Below, piece after piece: positions 1-11,015 of a stretch of 64,000 nucleotides of DNA. Source of the stretch: Caecitellus pseudoparvulus (Eukaryota; Bigyra: Bicosoecida). Numbering within the stretch: position 1 is the first letter of the stretch; every line of letters begins with the position of its first letter. The notes below the pieces were generated by a model that was not told where the DNA came from, ran no database searches, and was given only the letters and a program-made list of their open reading frames with translations. Both the position numbers and the translations under genes were made by a program. Where the stretch lies: positions 434,001 to 498,000 of the forward strand of contig CBFFRQ010000032.1 of assembly GCA_965644315.1 (NCBI GenBank), written 5' to 3'.

Positions 1-1499
1 GGCGCCTGATGGAGAAGAACAAGACGCTGTCCAAGGACGAGCTCATGACCATGGTGCGCTTTGGCGCTGACGAGATCTTCCGGTCCAAAGACGCCACCCT
101 GACCGACGAGGACATCGACGCCATCCTGGCTCGAGGAGAGGAGAAGACGAAAGGCCTCAGCGACAAGATCCAGCGCGACATGTCCCACAACCTGGCGAAC
201 TTCTCCCTCTCTTCAGATTGGCAGAGCAGCTTCACCAGCGTGGCGGAGGAGGGGGCAGGCGGCAGCGCCGGCGCGGCAGCTGCGGCAGCCACCACCTTCA
301 TCCCCCTCCCACAGCGCGAGCGCAAGAAGAACTACGATATCGATGCCGCCTACCAGGCCATCATGGGCGTGTCTTCCACGGGGCGCCGCAAAGGCACGCC
401 GCACCGGCTCTCCAAGGCGCCCAGCATGTCAGACCACCAGTTCTTCAACTCCAAGCGCATCCACGAGATCTACGACAAGGAAGACGCCATCTTGCGCACA
501 CGAAAGGACGCCAACAAGCGCCTGGCCGAGCTGCGTGTGGAGCACAACAAGCGCCGGCGCCGGTGGGTGAAGGCGCGCATCACGGAGATGCAGGCGGAGG
601 CGGCAGGTGGAGGCGGCGCCACGCCGGCTGCCTCGCCCACGGGCTCAGAGGGCTCAGAGGATGGGGAAGTAGAGGTGCCAGGGCGCGCCGAGCTGCGGGG
701 ACAAGCTGAGGCTGAGTTCGATGAGCGGTTTCCACCAGAGGAAGTGCAGAAGGTGGAGGCGGCTCTGGAGGACATGCCCACCGGCCTGGAGCCGGAGGAG
801 GAGGAGGAGCGCGACGCCCTTCTTGCAGAAGGTTTCAAGGAGTGGTCCAAGAAGGACTTCCGGTCCTACATCTCTGCTCTGGAGCGGTATGGTCGCAGCG
901 AGGAGGCGGAAGGCATGGTGTTAGCTGAGGTGGCAGAGGTGACGGAGAAGCCCCTGGAAGACGTTAAAAAGTACCACGAAGTGTTCATGGAGCGGTACAA
1001 GGAAATCGACGGGTACCAGCGGTACCTGGATCGCATCGAGAAGGGCGAGGAGAAGCTTAGCAAGCGCCAGCGCATCGAGGCAGAGGTGGCTGAGAAAGTG
1101 GCTCGCCACACAAACCCGTACACGAGCTTGACCCTGGACTACAGCAACGCCAACTGGCGGGGCGTAGCGGCAGGCTTCACCCCTGAAGAAGACAGGTTCC
1201 TGGTGTGCATGATGCACGAGCTGGGGTATGGGGAGTGGGACGCACTCCGCGTGCAGGTGCGCCAGGCGTACCAGTTCCGCTTTGACTGGTTCATCAAGTC
1301 CAGGACGCCTGACGAGCTGGCCCGGCGGTGCGAGACCCTCATCCGCCTCATCGAGCGGGAGAACGCGGACGTGCGTGGGGAGGCCCCTGGCGCCACGCCT
1401 CGCCCCGGCAAGACGCGTGCCAAGCGAGCACCCTCTCCACCCCCTGACGCCTCAGCTGCAGCAGCGCCCTCGGCTGCCAAGCGCCCCCGCACAGACTAG
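1..1499 (+). CDS. ISWI-type chromatin-remodelling ATPase, C-terminal part (5' cut by window edge)
   Basis: The frame is open to the left edge, and its first codons already align with the segment just after the helicase C lobe of SNF2H/ISWI (GRL..NK..KDE, then the 'TDEDIDAILARGEEKT' acidic motif at about 30-50 residues). The ATPase lobes therefore lie outside the window. From the first in-window ATG (position 9) there are 496 residues. A HAND-like segment begins with the 'RERKKNYDIDAAY' motif near residue 105. A SANT domain lies near 273-325 (EGFKEWSKKDF). A spacer is followed by a SLIDE domain near 388-450 (TPEEDRFLVCMM, QFRFDWFIKSRT, LIRLIEREN). The Lys/Arg- and Pro-rich end (KTRAKRAP, AAKRPRTD) looks like a nuclear signal. 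In this family HAND-SANT-SLIDE binds linker DNA and sets nucleosome spacing. No intron is evident in this part. The identification is very secure; the exact paralogue (SMARCA1 or SMARCA5-like) is not. Confidence 0.95.
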   Translation, partial: RLMEKNKTLSKDELMTMVRFGADEIFRSKDATLTDEDIDAILARGEEKTKGLSDKIQRDMSHNLANFSLSSDWQSSFTSVAEEGAGGSAGAAAAAATTFIPLPQRERKKNYDIDAAYQAIMGVSSTGRRKGTPHRLSKAPSMSDHQFFNSKRIHEIYDKEDAILRTRKDANKRLAELRVEHNKRRRRWVKARITEMQAEAAGGGGATPAASPTGSEGSEDGEVEVPGRAELRGQAEAEFDERFPPEEVQKVEAALEDMPTGLEPEEEEERDALLAEGFKEWSKKDFRSYISALERYGRSEEAEGMVLAEVAEVTEKPLEDVKKYHEVFMERYKEIDGYQRYLDRIEKGEEKLSKRQRIEAEVAEKVARHTNPYTSLTLDYSNANWRGVAAGFTPEEDRFLVCMMHELGYGEWDALRVQVRQAYQFRFDWFIKSRTPDELARRCETLIRLIERENADVRGEAPGATPRPGKTRAKRAPSPPPDASAAAAPSAAKRPRTD

Positions 1500-1657
1500 G
1501 CATGCGGCGGGCCCGCTCAATTCAAAACTGCGACGCTGCCTCCCCATGCGCACTGCTTGCGACTCCCCCTCAGCGGCAGCTCCCCCCGCTGCCTGCACCA
1601 GGCAACTCACCTGCCGAAGCGGCCGCCTGCTGCGCTCACCATTCACCCCTGACAGCC

Positions 1658-3209
1658 ATGGCCGACGCCCAAGGGGACCAGGGTCCTCCACTGGACCCTG
1701 AGAGGGTGCTGGAGCAGATCTTGAGCACAGATACAGGGTGTGTGCTGGCGCAGGGCATTGAGAGCGCCGGCGCAGGCTCACTCCGCTGCCTTCCTGCCAC
1801 CACACGCAGAGACATGCAAGCTGTGGCACGCCTGGCGGATGCCCTCCGGTACCATGAAAAGGGCTTCCGCAAGCGCCCAGAAGCCGCGTCCCAGATCGCC
1901 CAACACGTGGAGCTGCCCAAGGACACGGCTGCAGCCGCGTTTCTCCTGTATGTGCCCGCCCGTCCACCACGCCAAAACGTGCCAGCATGCATGGCGGCTC
2001 GCCCTCCTTGCTGCAGGAGCATCGCAGCAGATGCACCCCGGACCGTGATGAAGGAGTGGAACAAGATGGCCAGCAGGCTGCTGACCCAACACCGCCCAGC
2101 GCACGTGCAATTCGTCAAGGCAGAGTGTGCGTGTCGGAGTGGCGCTGTCAAGACAAGCTTGCGACAGCACAACCCCGCCCTCTCCCCCCCTCGCAGTCTC
2201 CGCAGTGGTTCGTCGCTTCGCCGACAACCACATGAACCCGAAGCCTAGCGTGGCAGCCCTGGGCCCCCTGCAGTCCGCCATGGAGTCCCTCTCCGGCGGG
2301 GAGCCAGCGCTGCTCACCCCTGCACATGCGGCGTACCTGCGCGCAGCCCTGGCCACGGGGCACGTGCAGAAGGCCCACACAGTGGCAAAGGTGCCCGTGT
2401 TCCAGGTGCAGTCCCGCCAGGACGGCATGCACTACACTGACGCGCTGCTGTACTTCTACTACGCCGGCTCAGCGCTGTGTGCGTACCAGGACTGGCGGGC
2501 AGCGGTGCAGGCCTTCACCTGTGCGTTGGCGTTCCCCGCCACCGCCCTCTCCAGCATCGTCGTGGCCGCATACAAGAAATTCGTGTGTGCTTCCCTGCTG
2601 CACTCCGGCTCCGTGTCGCCCTTGCCGCGTCACACGAGCTCCACCGTGTCCAAGACGGTTTCCAAGCACGCGCAAGCCTACACTACGCTGGCCAAGGCCT
2701 TCCAGTCCCTGAACGACGTGGCTGTGGGAACTGTCATTGCAGAGAACACGGCCGCCTTCCAGGGTGACTCCAACCTGGGCCTGGTCATGCAAGTCCTGGC
2801 CTCGCTGAAGCAGCGTCGTGTGTTGAAGCTCACCAACACCTTCCTCACGCTGTCCCTAGCGGACATCGCGGAGAAGGCCGAGCTGGAGTCCCCTGCTGCG
2901 GCAGAAGCGGAGCTGCTGTCCATGATTCAAGACGGCAAGCTGCGAGCAACGATCGACCAGCGAGTGGGCATGGTCACGTTTGGCGGGGAAGGGCAGGCAT
3001 ACGCGACGCCAGCGGAAGTGAGCAGACTTACCCAGCGCATTGCCACGGCAACGGATGTTGCCAGGCACTTCTCTTCCCTCTCCAAGACCGTGGAGGTGTC
3101 GGACGAGTACTTGGAGCGGAAGATCACCAGCCAGAGCGCCGACGCCGGGCAGGGGGGTGTTGGGGGCGGGGCAGGCGCTGACGCAGACGTGCAGGGCATG
3201 ACTGGCTGA
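1658..3209 (+). CDS. CSN3: COP9 signalosome subunit 3 (CSN3), three exons
   Basis: PCI-domain scaffold subunit of the COP9 signalosome, which removes NEDD8 from cullins. Inferred exons are 1658-1947, 2017-2126 and 2197 (or 2206)-3209, giving about 470 residues. The first donor reads GTATGT and the second GTGCGT; the third exon could start at either of two AGs in the same phase. The last exon aligns along its length with animal CSN3: 'DALLYFYYAGSALCAYQDW' matches the Tyr-rich TPR-like segment, 'AYKKFVCASLLHSG' follows, and the PCI winged-helix part has 'RVLKLTNTFLTLSLADIA' and 'MIQDGKLRATIDQ'. The ATG at 1658 begins the frame that splices cleanly. The C-terminus ends in a short Gly-rich tail. 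It lies 158 bp after the ISWI gene on the same strand. Confidence 0.92.
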
Positions 3210-3318
3210 ATGTAAATTCCCACTCGTGCAGACTTCCAGGTAGACTTCCGTGTGGCCCAGCTGCATCAGCTGGGGCTGCACCTTGACTGGCACACTCAGC
3301 TAGCGCGGCCGGTCAACC

Positions 3319-3804
3319 ATGGCCCTCGTACGTTCGACTTGGGCTGCCGTATGCGCCGTGCAATGCAGCAGCGAACGTGTCTGACCACCTCAACCGCAGG
3401 ACTGGAAGCAGCAGTTGCTGGCTGAGCGGGCCATGATGGTGCTGTGCGGCATCGTCTCAGTGCGTTGCGCCGGCGTTTCGTGCAGACCAGCCCCGCCATA
3501 GGCCCCTCCTGCTCGCCACTCCCAGGTCATCTCATGGGTAATCGGGTTCCTTTACGATGATATCGTGCTGGGGATGACATACTGGCTCATCGGCTTCGCC
3601 ATTGTAGGGCTGGTGAGTGCGAGGCCTCGAGCGTGGCCCAGGGTGCCAGGTGGCGCACACAACCACGTTCGCCGTTCGCAGGCCACTGTGCCTGACTGGA
3701 GTGTATTCGTGAGCAGCTCCATCAAGTGGAGGAGCAGCATACCCAAGGAAGATGTGGACTTCTACACCAAGCCTGCAGCAGATGCCGGCACCTCCAGCTC
3801 TTGA
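3319..3804 (+). CDS. SPCS1: Signal peptidase complex subunit 1 (SPC12), four exons
   Basis: Small, two-helix accessory subunit of the ER signal peptidase complex. Inferred exons: 3319-3348, 3400-3459, 3526-3612 and 3682-3804, all phase 0, giving 99 residues. The introns are 51, 66 and 69 nt. The spliced protein has the SPC12 plan: an N-terminal 'DWKQQLLAERAMMV' segment (human: DYKGQKLAEQMF), a first hydrophobic helix (VLCGIVSVISWVIGFLY), a short turn, a second helix (YWLIGFAIVGLATVPDW), and the conserved 'SIKWRSSIP' after the membrane (human: PLKWLP). The first exon is short, so its boundary is the least certain part: an alternative donor GTACGT at 3328 would leave only Met-Ala-Leu. The stop lies only 18 bp from the stop of the convergent USP40 gene. 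Confidence 0.88.
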
Positions 3805-3822
3805 ATGCACCCCTTGTCGCGC

Positions 3823-6800
3823 TCAGCTCTCGTCGCCGCTGTCTCCCTCATCGCTGTCCTCGGCGCCAGCGCCATCCTCCTCCTCTTCCCCCCAAGCCCC
3901 GTAGTCGTCACTGTCGTCGCCGCCCAGGCTCAGGATGGCCTGTGGGGCAGCCGAGCGCCCCCCGCCTCCACCCCCCCGCCCCGCAGCCTTGCGCTCCTCC
4001 CGCAAGGCGATGACGCGTGCGTGCTCCCGCTGCACGAGGGCCTCGTCCTCTGGGCGCAGCCACATGTCTGTTGCCACAGGGTCCACGGGTGCCTCCAGGC
4101 CCTCTGCCTTGGCCACAGCCGCCTCTGCCTCCAGCTTGCCTGTGTCCACCACCTGCACCGCCAGCAGGTCCCCGTCCTTGATGTTGAAGGGGGCCTTCAG
4201 CAGGGATCCCTTGACAGGCTTGAGCTTGCCGCGGCGCCCGCGACGGCCGCCTCCACCACCCCTCTGCACGGCGCCCTGAGACTTGGCGGTGATGCGGCGC
4301 CACAGGACGCCCGGCCCGTCGTCCGACACGCGTCCACGGGCTGAGGGAAACCACTTTGCCACGGCCACGTCAGAGGCCACCATTTGGCCTTGACCTGGTG
4401 CAGCGGCCACCAACTCCCGGCCAGTGGCATGCGCTGCCAGGGGCGCCAGTGCCTCTTGCAGGTGCGTCAGGCGGGGCGCATCCGTGACGGACCACTTGAA
4501 ACAAGTGGGGGGCCAGAAGGGTGTGTTCAGGGGGGTGGTGGGGGACGCGTGCCGCCGGTGCTGCACCCACAACAGCACGTCGCGGTCGGTCAGGGACTCG
4601 GCCTCCGGCAGCACCTCCACCACGTACGCTCCGCCTGTCTTCACGCCACAGCGCATGAGCACCTTCAAGTTGGGCTTCAACACCTTGCCTGGCCACTTCA
4701 CAGCCGTCACCTCCCGCAGGCGCAGGCGGTCCGGCGTGATGCCCTGCTCAGCCAGACTTGGCACGGTGCCTGGCTGCGGCAAGCCAGCGGGGCCCTCCTT
4801 CGCGCCGCCTGTGCTGCCTGCGCGCTGCAGCGGGGGGCTGCCCGCCTCCCCCGCTTCCCCAGCTGCCGTCGCCGCAGCAGCCCGCGCCTTCAGGCCCTTG
4901 GGGTCAAAGGCCCAGCCGTCGCCTTCTCCCCGCCCCACCGCCTCTGCCACTGCCCGCGCGTGGGCAACGTCCTTCATGTTCAGGATGGCCTGCTTCAGGT
5001 CCCGCACCTGCTGCTCCCGGCTGCAGGTGACGTCACTGACGGGCCACAAGCACGCGGAGCGGGCCCTGACGCTCCACTCCCAGGCATCCAGCGGCACCTC
5101 GCCCTCGGGGGGGACGTGCTGCACGTCACCATCCGTGGCTGACGGGATGATGGAGGGGGGCACCTTGCTGGCCACGATGGCGGCATGCTCTGGCGTCCAC
5201 ACGAACAGCTTCAGCGTCAGCTGACCAGGCTTGGGCACGGCGCCCTCCTCCAGCAGCACCAGCTGCCCCGTGTAGATACTGTGCTTGTTCAGGGACATGC
5301 CCTCCTGCTGCACGATGGCTTGGCGCTCGTCCGCAAAGTTGGTCTTGCGCAGGCGGCGCTCCGGCATGGCAGCCTCCGCCTCGGCAGGCGTCATGCCCTC
5401 CGCGAGCAGGATGCTGCGCTTCAGCTGCGTGGCTGATGCTGTGCGGGAGATGACAAGCTCCTTGCTGATGCTCTGCACGCCGCCCTCACCATCCTTCGTG
5501 TGGGCGTTGCCTGTCACGATGGCATACCGCAGGGCGATCTCAGCAGAGCCCAGCGGCTTGCCCTCCTCCAGGATCAAGTGCCCACCCTCGAACACTCCCA
5601 CTGCGTGCAGCTGGTCGGTTTCGTCGTCCACCAGGCTTGCAGGTGTGGAGCCGTAAGTGCTGCGCATGCGGCACAGCCCTGCCACGCGATCCAGGGTTGT
5701 GACTGTGCGCCGAGTGCGTACAGGGCTCACCGCACCTGGTGCGGGAATGCCACCGGGCCCGCCCTTGGGCGCGGCAGACCCCCCCTTCACATCCTCCTCT
5801 CCGGGGAAGGGCAGGGAGTCTGCCCACCCCAGCAGACGCAGCACCTTGCGCTTCAGCATTGCAATGGTGGTGGAGCGCTCCACGGTAAGAGGCAGGATAA
5901 AATCCTCCCCCGCAGCGGCCGCAGCCTGGCCGGGGACGATGTGCTCCGTCGACAACATGCTGGAGCCGGCAGCAGCAGCAGCTTGCGCTGCTTCGACGTC
6001 AGGGCGCAGGACGCCAGGCGCCACTGTGACGGTGATGTGCAGGGTGGAGGAGCGCTTCTTGGCCTCGCTGGAGGCCAGCGGCATGAAGCGCTTCTTGCCC
6101 TTCGCGTCGGTGAGCGGCTCCAGCGCCAGCTCTGCCTCGTCACTCATGCCCAGCTGGCCCAGCGTCTGGCTCAAGATGCCACTGCCGCCCTTGCTGGTGG
6201 CAGCCAGCATCTCGGCCGCGCTCAGCTTGTCCAAGTGGGCGGCGCGCACGTTGCCCGTGCTGGATGTCGTGATGCGGAACAGGCCGAGGTTGGTCTCGGG
6301 CTCAGCCACCGGCGCACCGGCGCGCTCGAAAGCAGCCATCAGCGTGCGCTTCATGCCCTGCAGCGTGGTGTTCTTGGGCACCACCATGGTCAGGCTGTTC
6401 TTGAGCACCTTTGTCTCAGCTGCACCGCCGCCCTCCCCCGGCACCACCGCCTCCCGTAGGAAGTGCGCCACCACCTCAAGGGGCTCTGCATCAGCGCCAG
6501 TGGCCACCGCGCCGCCGTCCACTGTCTCGCCATCCCACAACAACAGCACGCCCTTATGCACAACTGTGCCTTCGAAGTCAGTGAGCGGACGCTCCCATGG
6601 GTTCAGCAAGGCACTCGAGTCCGCCTTCTCCTCAACGGTCGGCGTGGCGTCGCCATCCCCCTTGCTCAGCACGGCGTCGTACAAATGCATGCCCCCAGCC
6701 ACCCGCTGGACACTGTGCAGGGCAAGGGGGGACGCATCACTGCTGGGGTCTGCTCGGGTTCCCTCGGGCCACAGAGCTGGCGGCACCTTTGCTTGCAGCT

Positions 6801-9513
6801 CCTGCACGAATCGGCGCACAGTCCACCGCGTGTCCACCGTGACGGCAATGCCAGCGCCTCGCCAGGCGGCGTCCTCTGCCTCAGCCAGCGCAGCTGCGTC
6901 TGTCCCTCCTGCGGCATCGCCTTCGCTCGGAGCTGGCGTGTCGGCCAGGGCCGCTGCGATGGCAGCTGCGTCCTCGGCAGACACGTCATCCCCGACACCC
7001 TCTGGGCGCTCAGCCGCGGGTTGGGTCGCAACAACTGCGTCGCCAGAGCCATGCTCCTCCCGCAAGGCCTCGGCAGCCTCCACATTGAAGCGCAGGCGGC
7101 AGCCAGCTTTGTCCTGGGAGTACAGACTGGCAGGGTGCACATTCACGGTGATTGTGTGCCGTGCAGTCTCATATGCAGTGCGGTGCGCCTCGGCCGCAGC
7201 ATTGCTCTCAGCGACCTCCTCTGCCCACGGCGAAGGCGTGGCCTGCACAAAGGCAGCGCCCTCCAGCGGGTTGATCAGCCCCACGCCATCCTGTTCGCCG
7301 TCAGCCGCGGGCGCAGCTGCAGCGGCGGCGGAGGGTCGAGGTTCTGTGGGTGCGGCGGTCCCCTGCTTTGCCGCTGGCGGCAGCGCAGTCTTCAGGCGCT
7401 GGCCCATCTCCCGAGACCGGTACATGAGGATGTACCCTGACTCCCTCCCCTGGAACTGACTCTCCAGCGTGGCGGCAGTGATGGGGCTGACGCTGGAGTC
7501 GTTGAAGTCAAACCAACGCCCCCACAGGTCTGCCAGCTTCTCCTGGTGCGCACGTGCGGCAGCACGGCGAGCGCTCTCGTCTTCCTCAGCGGGGCTGGCC
7601 GTGTCCCCTGCCCCAGCAGCAGGCTGGCGAGGACCACCAACGGTGGTCCACCCATCCTCTGACACAGACGGGGGAGGCGCATCCTTGCCCGCATCCTGCT
7701 GTGGAATGAGCGTGACGGAGTCGCCCTCCACCTTGAAGTCTGACGGGTGCTGCCGCATGAATGCCTTGAGGGTGCCCCACTGCTTCTTGTACGTCTTGTT
7801 CCAAGACCGCCCCACGCTGCGGGAGATCTCAGCGCCAAGGTCTGAGAAGGACACCGTGTACCGTCCGTCGGCACCCTGTGGCTGGGCTGCTAAGATGCTC
7901 CGCAGGACGGTCAGGGGCGAGGTGGGGTCAGACAGCGCCTTTGCACGTGCATCCGCGGCATCCCTGGCCTTCTGCACCTCCTTTGGCGGCGCCAGGGCTG
8001 ACTCTGGCACTGACCAAGTGCCTTCCCCTGCCATGTCCCGGATGTACGCAGTGTAGTGCCCTGCCGAGGCGGTGCCGGCGTGGATGACCACCGAAAACAG
8101 GTCGTACAGGGCGGAGGAGTCCCCAGCAGGCTGCTCGGCGGCCAGGCTGCGCGCAGCCACTTCAGGCGACGTCAGGTCGTCCGACAGCCACACACTGCCC
8201 GCACGTGCAGCGGCCAGCGCTGCGGGAACGGACATGGGGGTCGGATCGGGGTCAGGCGCGTCTGCAGGCAGTGGGTTGCCCTGCGCGTCTGCCTTGAGGC
8301 CTTGCGCCCGCACGACGTCGGCCTGCACAGCAGCGGACACCACCCCGCCCTGCAGGAAGGGGGCCATGTCCAGCGCCAGCGGGAAGGCGCACCTGTCCTC
8401 CACCTTCATGGGCTCAAATGTGGTCATGTTCATGCCAGTGCGGTTCAGCATGATCACCAGCACGGGCGGCAGCTCCGTCAACACCTGGCCTCGCAGGGCG
8501 GGGCAGCGTTCCCCGTTGGGCGCCTCCAGCCCGTCAAAGAACTGGGGCGTGATGGTGGCGGCCAGGGCGGAGACGAGGTCTTCGTTGCCGGCCACGGGCA
8601 CGGTGATGTCGTACGCGCGCTCCACGGTGGAGTCCTGCACGCCCAGCTGGGGGGCCAGGAAGGTCTTGCGGTACCCCGTGCTGAAGGTGTACAGGCGTGG
8701 GATGATGTCGCGCCCGGCGCTGCGGCTAAGCTGCTTCTCGATCTTGTCGTACAGCAGGCGGTTCAGCTCCTGCACGTCGTGCTGCACGCCTGCCTCGGCC
8801 GAGAACCACCCGAAACCGTACCGCGTCAGGGCCTCCGTGCTGATGCTGCGCCGGTTCAAGCCTTGCAGGCGCACGAACAAGCGCTGCAGCTCCAGCGCCG
8901 CCACCAGGGGCTTGGGCTTCCTGGAGCCATCGCTGCCCCCGGCGCTGCCCTCGTCAGTTTGCTTCGCCTCCAACTCGTCGCAGTACTCCTTCAGCTGGGA
9001 CGTGTGGGGGGAAGGGGGTGTGCCGGCGGGGTGCGGCAACGAGGCAGGTGCCCAGCACGCACTCGAGACAGCCCCAGGCGCTTGGGGTTGACCTGGTACA
9101 GCGCGCCCCGCAGCTCAGGTGTCATGTACATGGACTGCAGGAGGGAATTCAGGTAGCATGTCGCGCCCCTGCGAGCAGGAGGCCGAGAGAACGCGCGGTG
9201 TCGGGTGAAAGGAGCATGCCGTCGCGCCAGGAACGCGCACGGCTGCCCTGCTGCGCTGCCTGCTGCGGCGAGGCGGTGAAGCACGCACTGGTTATCAAGC
9301 CCCACGAAGCCTGCTTTGCCGCGGGGGTCTTTTGGCACGTCCATGCCCTGTGAAGGGAGCGATCACAGGCGGCAGTGTCCGTGTGCCGAGCGCCAACACG
9401 CCGAAGGCGAGGGCACCCACACTCTCCGTGGCTGCGTTGCCGCCCACGCCCGACGGGCCATCGGCAAAGTCATCCTCATCGTCCGCAAAGAGGGTCGCAA
9501 ATGGGTTTGCCAT
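3823..9513 (-). CDS. USP40: USP40-type ubiquitin carboxyl-terminal hydrolase, four exons
   Basis: Cysteine-protease deubiquitinase (peptidase family C19). Inferred exons on the minus strand: 9513-9421, 9347-9289, 9168-9063 and 8994-3823, giving about 1,809 residues. The catalytic Cys box (NQGATCYLNSLLQ) is rebuilt across an intron, with Cys near residue 55. The His box (HAGTASAGHYTAYIRD) lies near residue 399. The 'QHDVQELNRLLYDKIE' motif matches human USP40. Homology continues through the long C-terminal half: 'SWNKTYKKQWGTL', 'WFDFNDSSVSPI', 'QFQGRESGYILMYR', 'VAVAKWFPS', 'APFNIKDGD'. This region probably contains several ubiquitin-like folds. The protein ends in a Gly tract and a strongly acidic Asp/Glu/Ser tail. 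It is longer than human USP40 (about 1,235 aa), mainly through Ala/Glu-rich inserts. The three introns all fall in the first 500 bp. Confidence 0.93.
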
Positions 9514-9927
9514 GCTGCCTCTCCACGACGGCTGGCTGAGTCCACAGAGGCTGCTGCACCACGCCGTGCAAGTTCCGCAGCCTGCTCGGCAAAGCGAGGT
9601 GAAGGTGAACCTGCAGCAGCGGCTGCTGAGGGGTTCTGCAGAAGTTTGTCGGAATACTATGTGGTGTGTGTGTTTTTTCGGCCCAGGTCGTCCCGTCACG
9701 ACTCAGTCGGGAGATGTCACGGCTTTGCCTCGGGCGATGTGGGCTGTCGCCAGCGAAGCGACATGCCCCATGGCACTGCACCTCATGCCATTACAATTTC
9801 ATAAACACGCAAAACACGAGCGCGCAAACTTGCTGCCATGTCCTCCGCGTTGCAGTGCTGAGTAAGGGAGCACCCAGCTCCCAGACAGGCTCAACAACCC
9901 TACCGTGCGGTATTTGTACCCAGCAAC
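9514..9927. promoter_or_regulatory. Shared divergent promoter region of USP40 (-) and MTAP-like gene (+)
   Basis: This 414-bp gap separates two start codons that point away from each other, so it must hold both 5' regions. It includes a GT-rich run followed by T's near 9660-9678 and an AT-richer patch near 9790-9820, which stands out against the GC-rich surroundings. No TATA box or known element could be assigned. I see no additional gene. Confidence 0.45.
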
Positions 9928-10986
9928 ATGTCCTCTGCCAGAGGTGCGGTGCTGGCCATTCTAGGCAGCTCCTTTGACGAGCCGGCAATCTGCGGCATTT
10001 CCCTGCAACCAAGAAATGTGGGCACCCCTTTTGGCCCTGCTCGCATGCATGCCCTGCCCCGCCCAGTGCGTGCGAGCGTGCAGCGTGCAAAATTCCCTGT
10101 GCAAGACAGCCACAGCCGCTGATACCCACCGCAGGACTGCCTGCCCGATGCAGCTCCAGATGCACTCCTCCTGCACCGACACGGTGTGCCTCACAAGTAC
10201 ATGCCTCAGAGTGTGCCGTGGCGAGCCCACGCTGCGGCTGCTGCGCAAGCCGGCGTGACCCGCGCCCTCGTCACGAGCAGCGCGTCGCTGTCAGACCCGG
10301 CCGCACCCTTGCACACGCCGACGCTCGTGACAGACATCCTGTGGCCTGACAATCGCCTACCCGACGGCAGTGCGTGCAGCATGTTCACTGGGCCATGGGC
10401 TTCCCATCCACAGCGAGGGCACTTGCTGTCCAGCCCCAGCCTGCTCAGTAGCGTCGTTGCATCCAGTGTGCTCGCTGCAGCTACGATGGCAGGCGTGCAC
10501 ATCGCCAACGCGCAGCGCGGAGACGGGCCAGGGCGCCCTCATTCCCTGTCCCCCTGCGTCTTTGCATACGTGCCCGGGCCCCGCACGAAGACGCCGGCAG
10601 AGAATGCCTGGCTAGGCTCCCTGCACCCCCGCCCCCACGCCAACAGCATGACCCTCGCGCCAGAAGTCGTGCTCCTGGGCGAGCTGGGCATTCCCACTGC
10701 CGCAGTGGTTGTGGGACACAAGCACGTGCGGTGTGGCGGGGGGACCAGCAGGGGCCTGGCGGGAAAGGCCCTGCCGCCCCCCTCCGCGGACGCCAGCCCC
10801 CCCCACGTATTCACCTTCGCCCGGCGCGAAGAGGAGGGGACCAGCGCCGCCATGTCCTCGACCCTGCACGACTCCCGTGCGGGGCTGGAGAAGCTCGTCC
10901 TGACCTGGCTCCTGCAAGAGGCAGGGTGGGTGCCGCCGGGTGAGCAGGACGCAGCGGGGTGGTACTCGGCCCAGCTGGCTCGGTGA
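9928..10986 (+). CDS. Divergent methylthioadenosine phosphorylase / PNP-family protein, two exons
   Basis: Belongs to the nucleoside phosphorylase superfamily, closest in layout to S-methyl-5'-thioadenosine phosphorylase of the methionine salvage pathway. Inferred exons 9928-10065 and 10135-10986 (intron 69 nt, GTGCGT donor, phase 0) give 329 residues. Visible landmarks in order: 'AVLAILGSSFDEP' (phosphate loop position), 'VGTPFG', 'LLHRHGVPHKYMP' (family: RHG..H..MP), 'AGVTRALVTSSASL', 'VPGPRTKTPAENAWL' and 'SMTLAPEVVLLGELGIP' (family: NMTTVPEVVLAKEAGI). Oddities: the TACGS motif is degraded to TSSASL; the purine-binding TDYD motif of MTAP aligns with GHKH, so both aspartates are lost; and an Ala/Ser-rich stretch is inserted before the GPR motif. 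Fold membership is fairly sure; substrate and even catalysis are uncertain. Confidence 0.75.
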
Positions 10987-11015
10987 GGGGCGGGCGGGGC
11001 GGCATGTCAGTGCAT

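Noticed and set aside
5657-7459. A 600-codon plus-strand open frame opposite USP40
   Set aside because: It is Ser/Ala/Pro-rich with no motif and mirrors the conserved USP40 coding strand.
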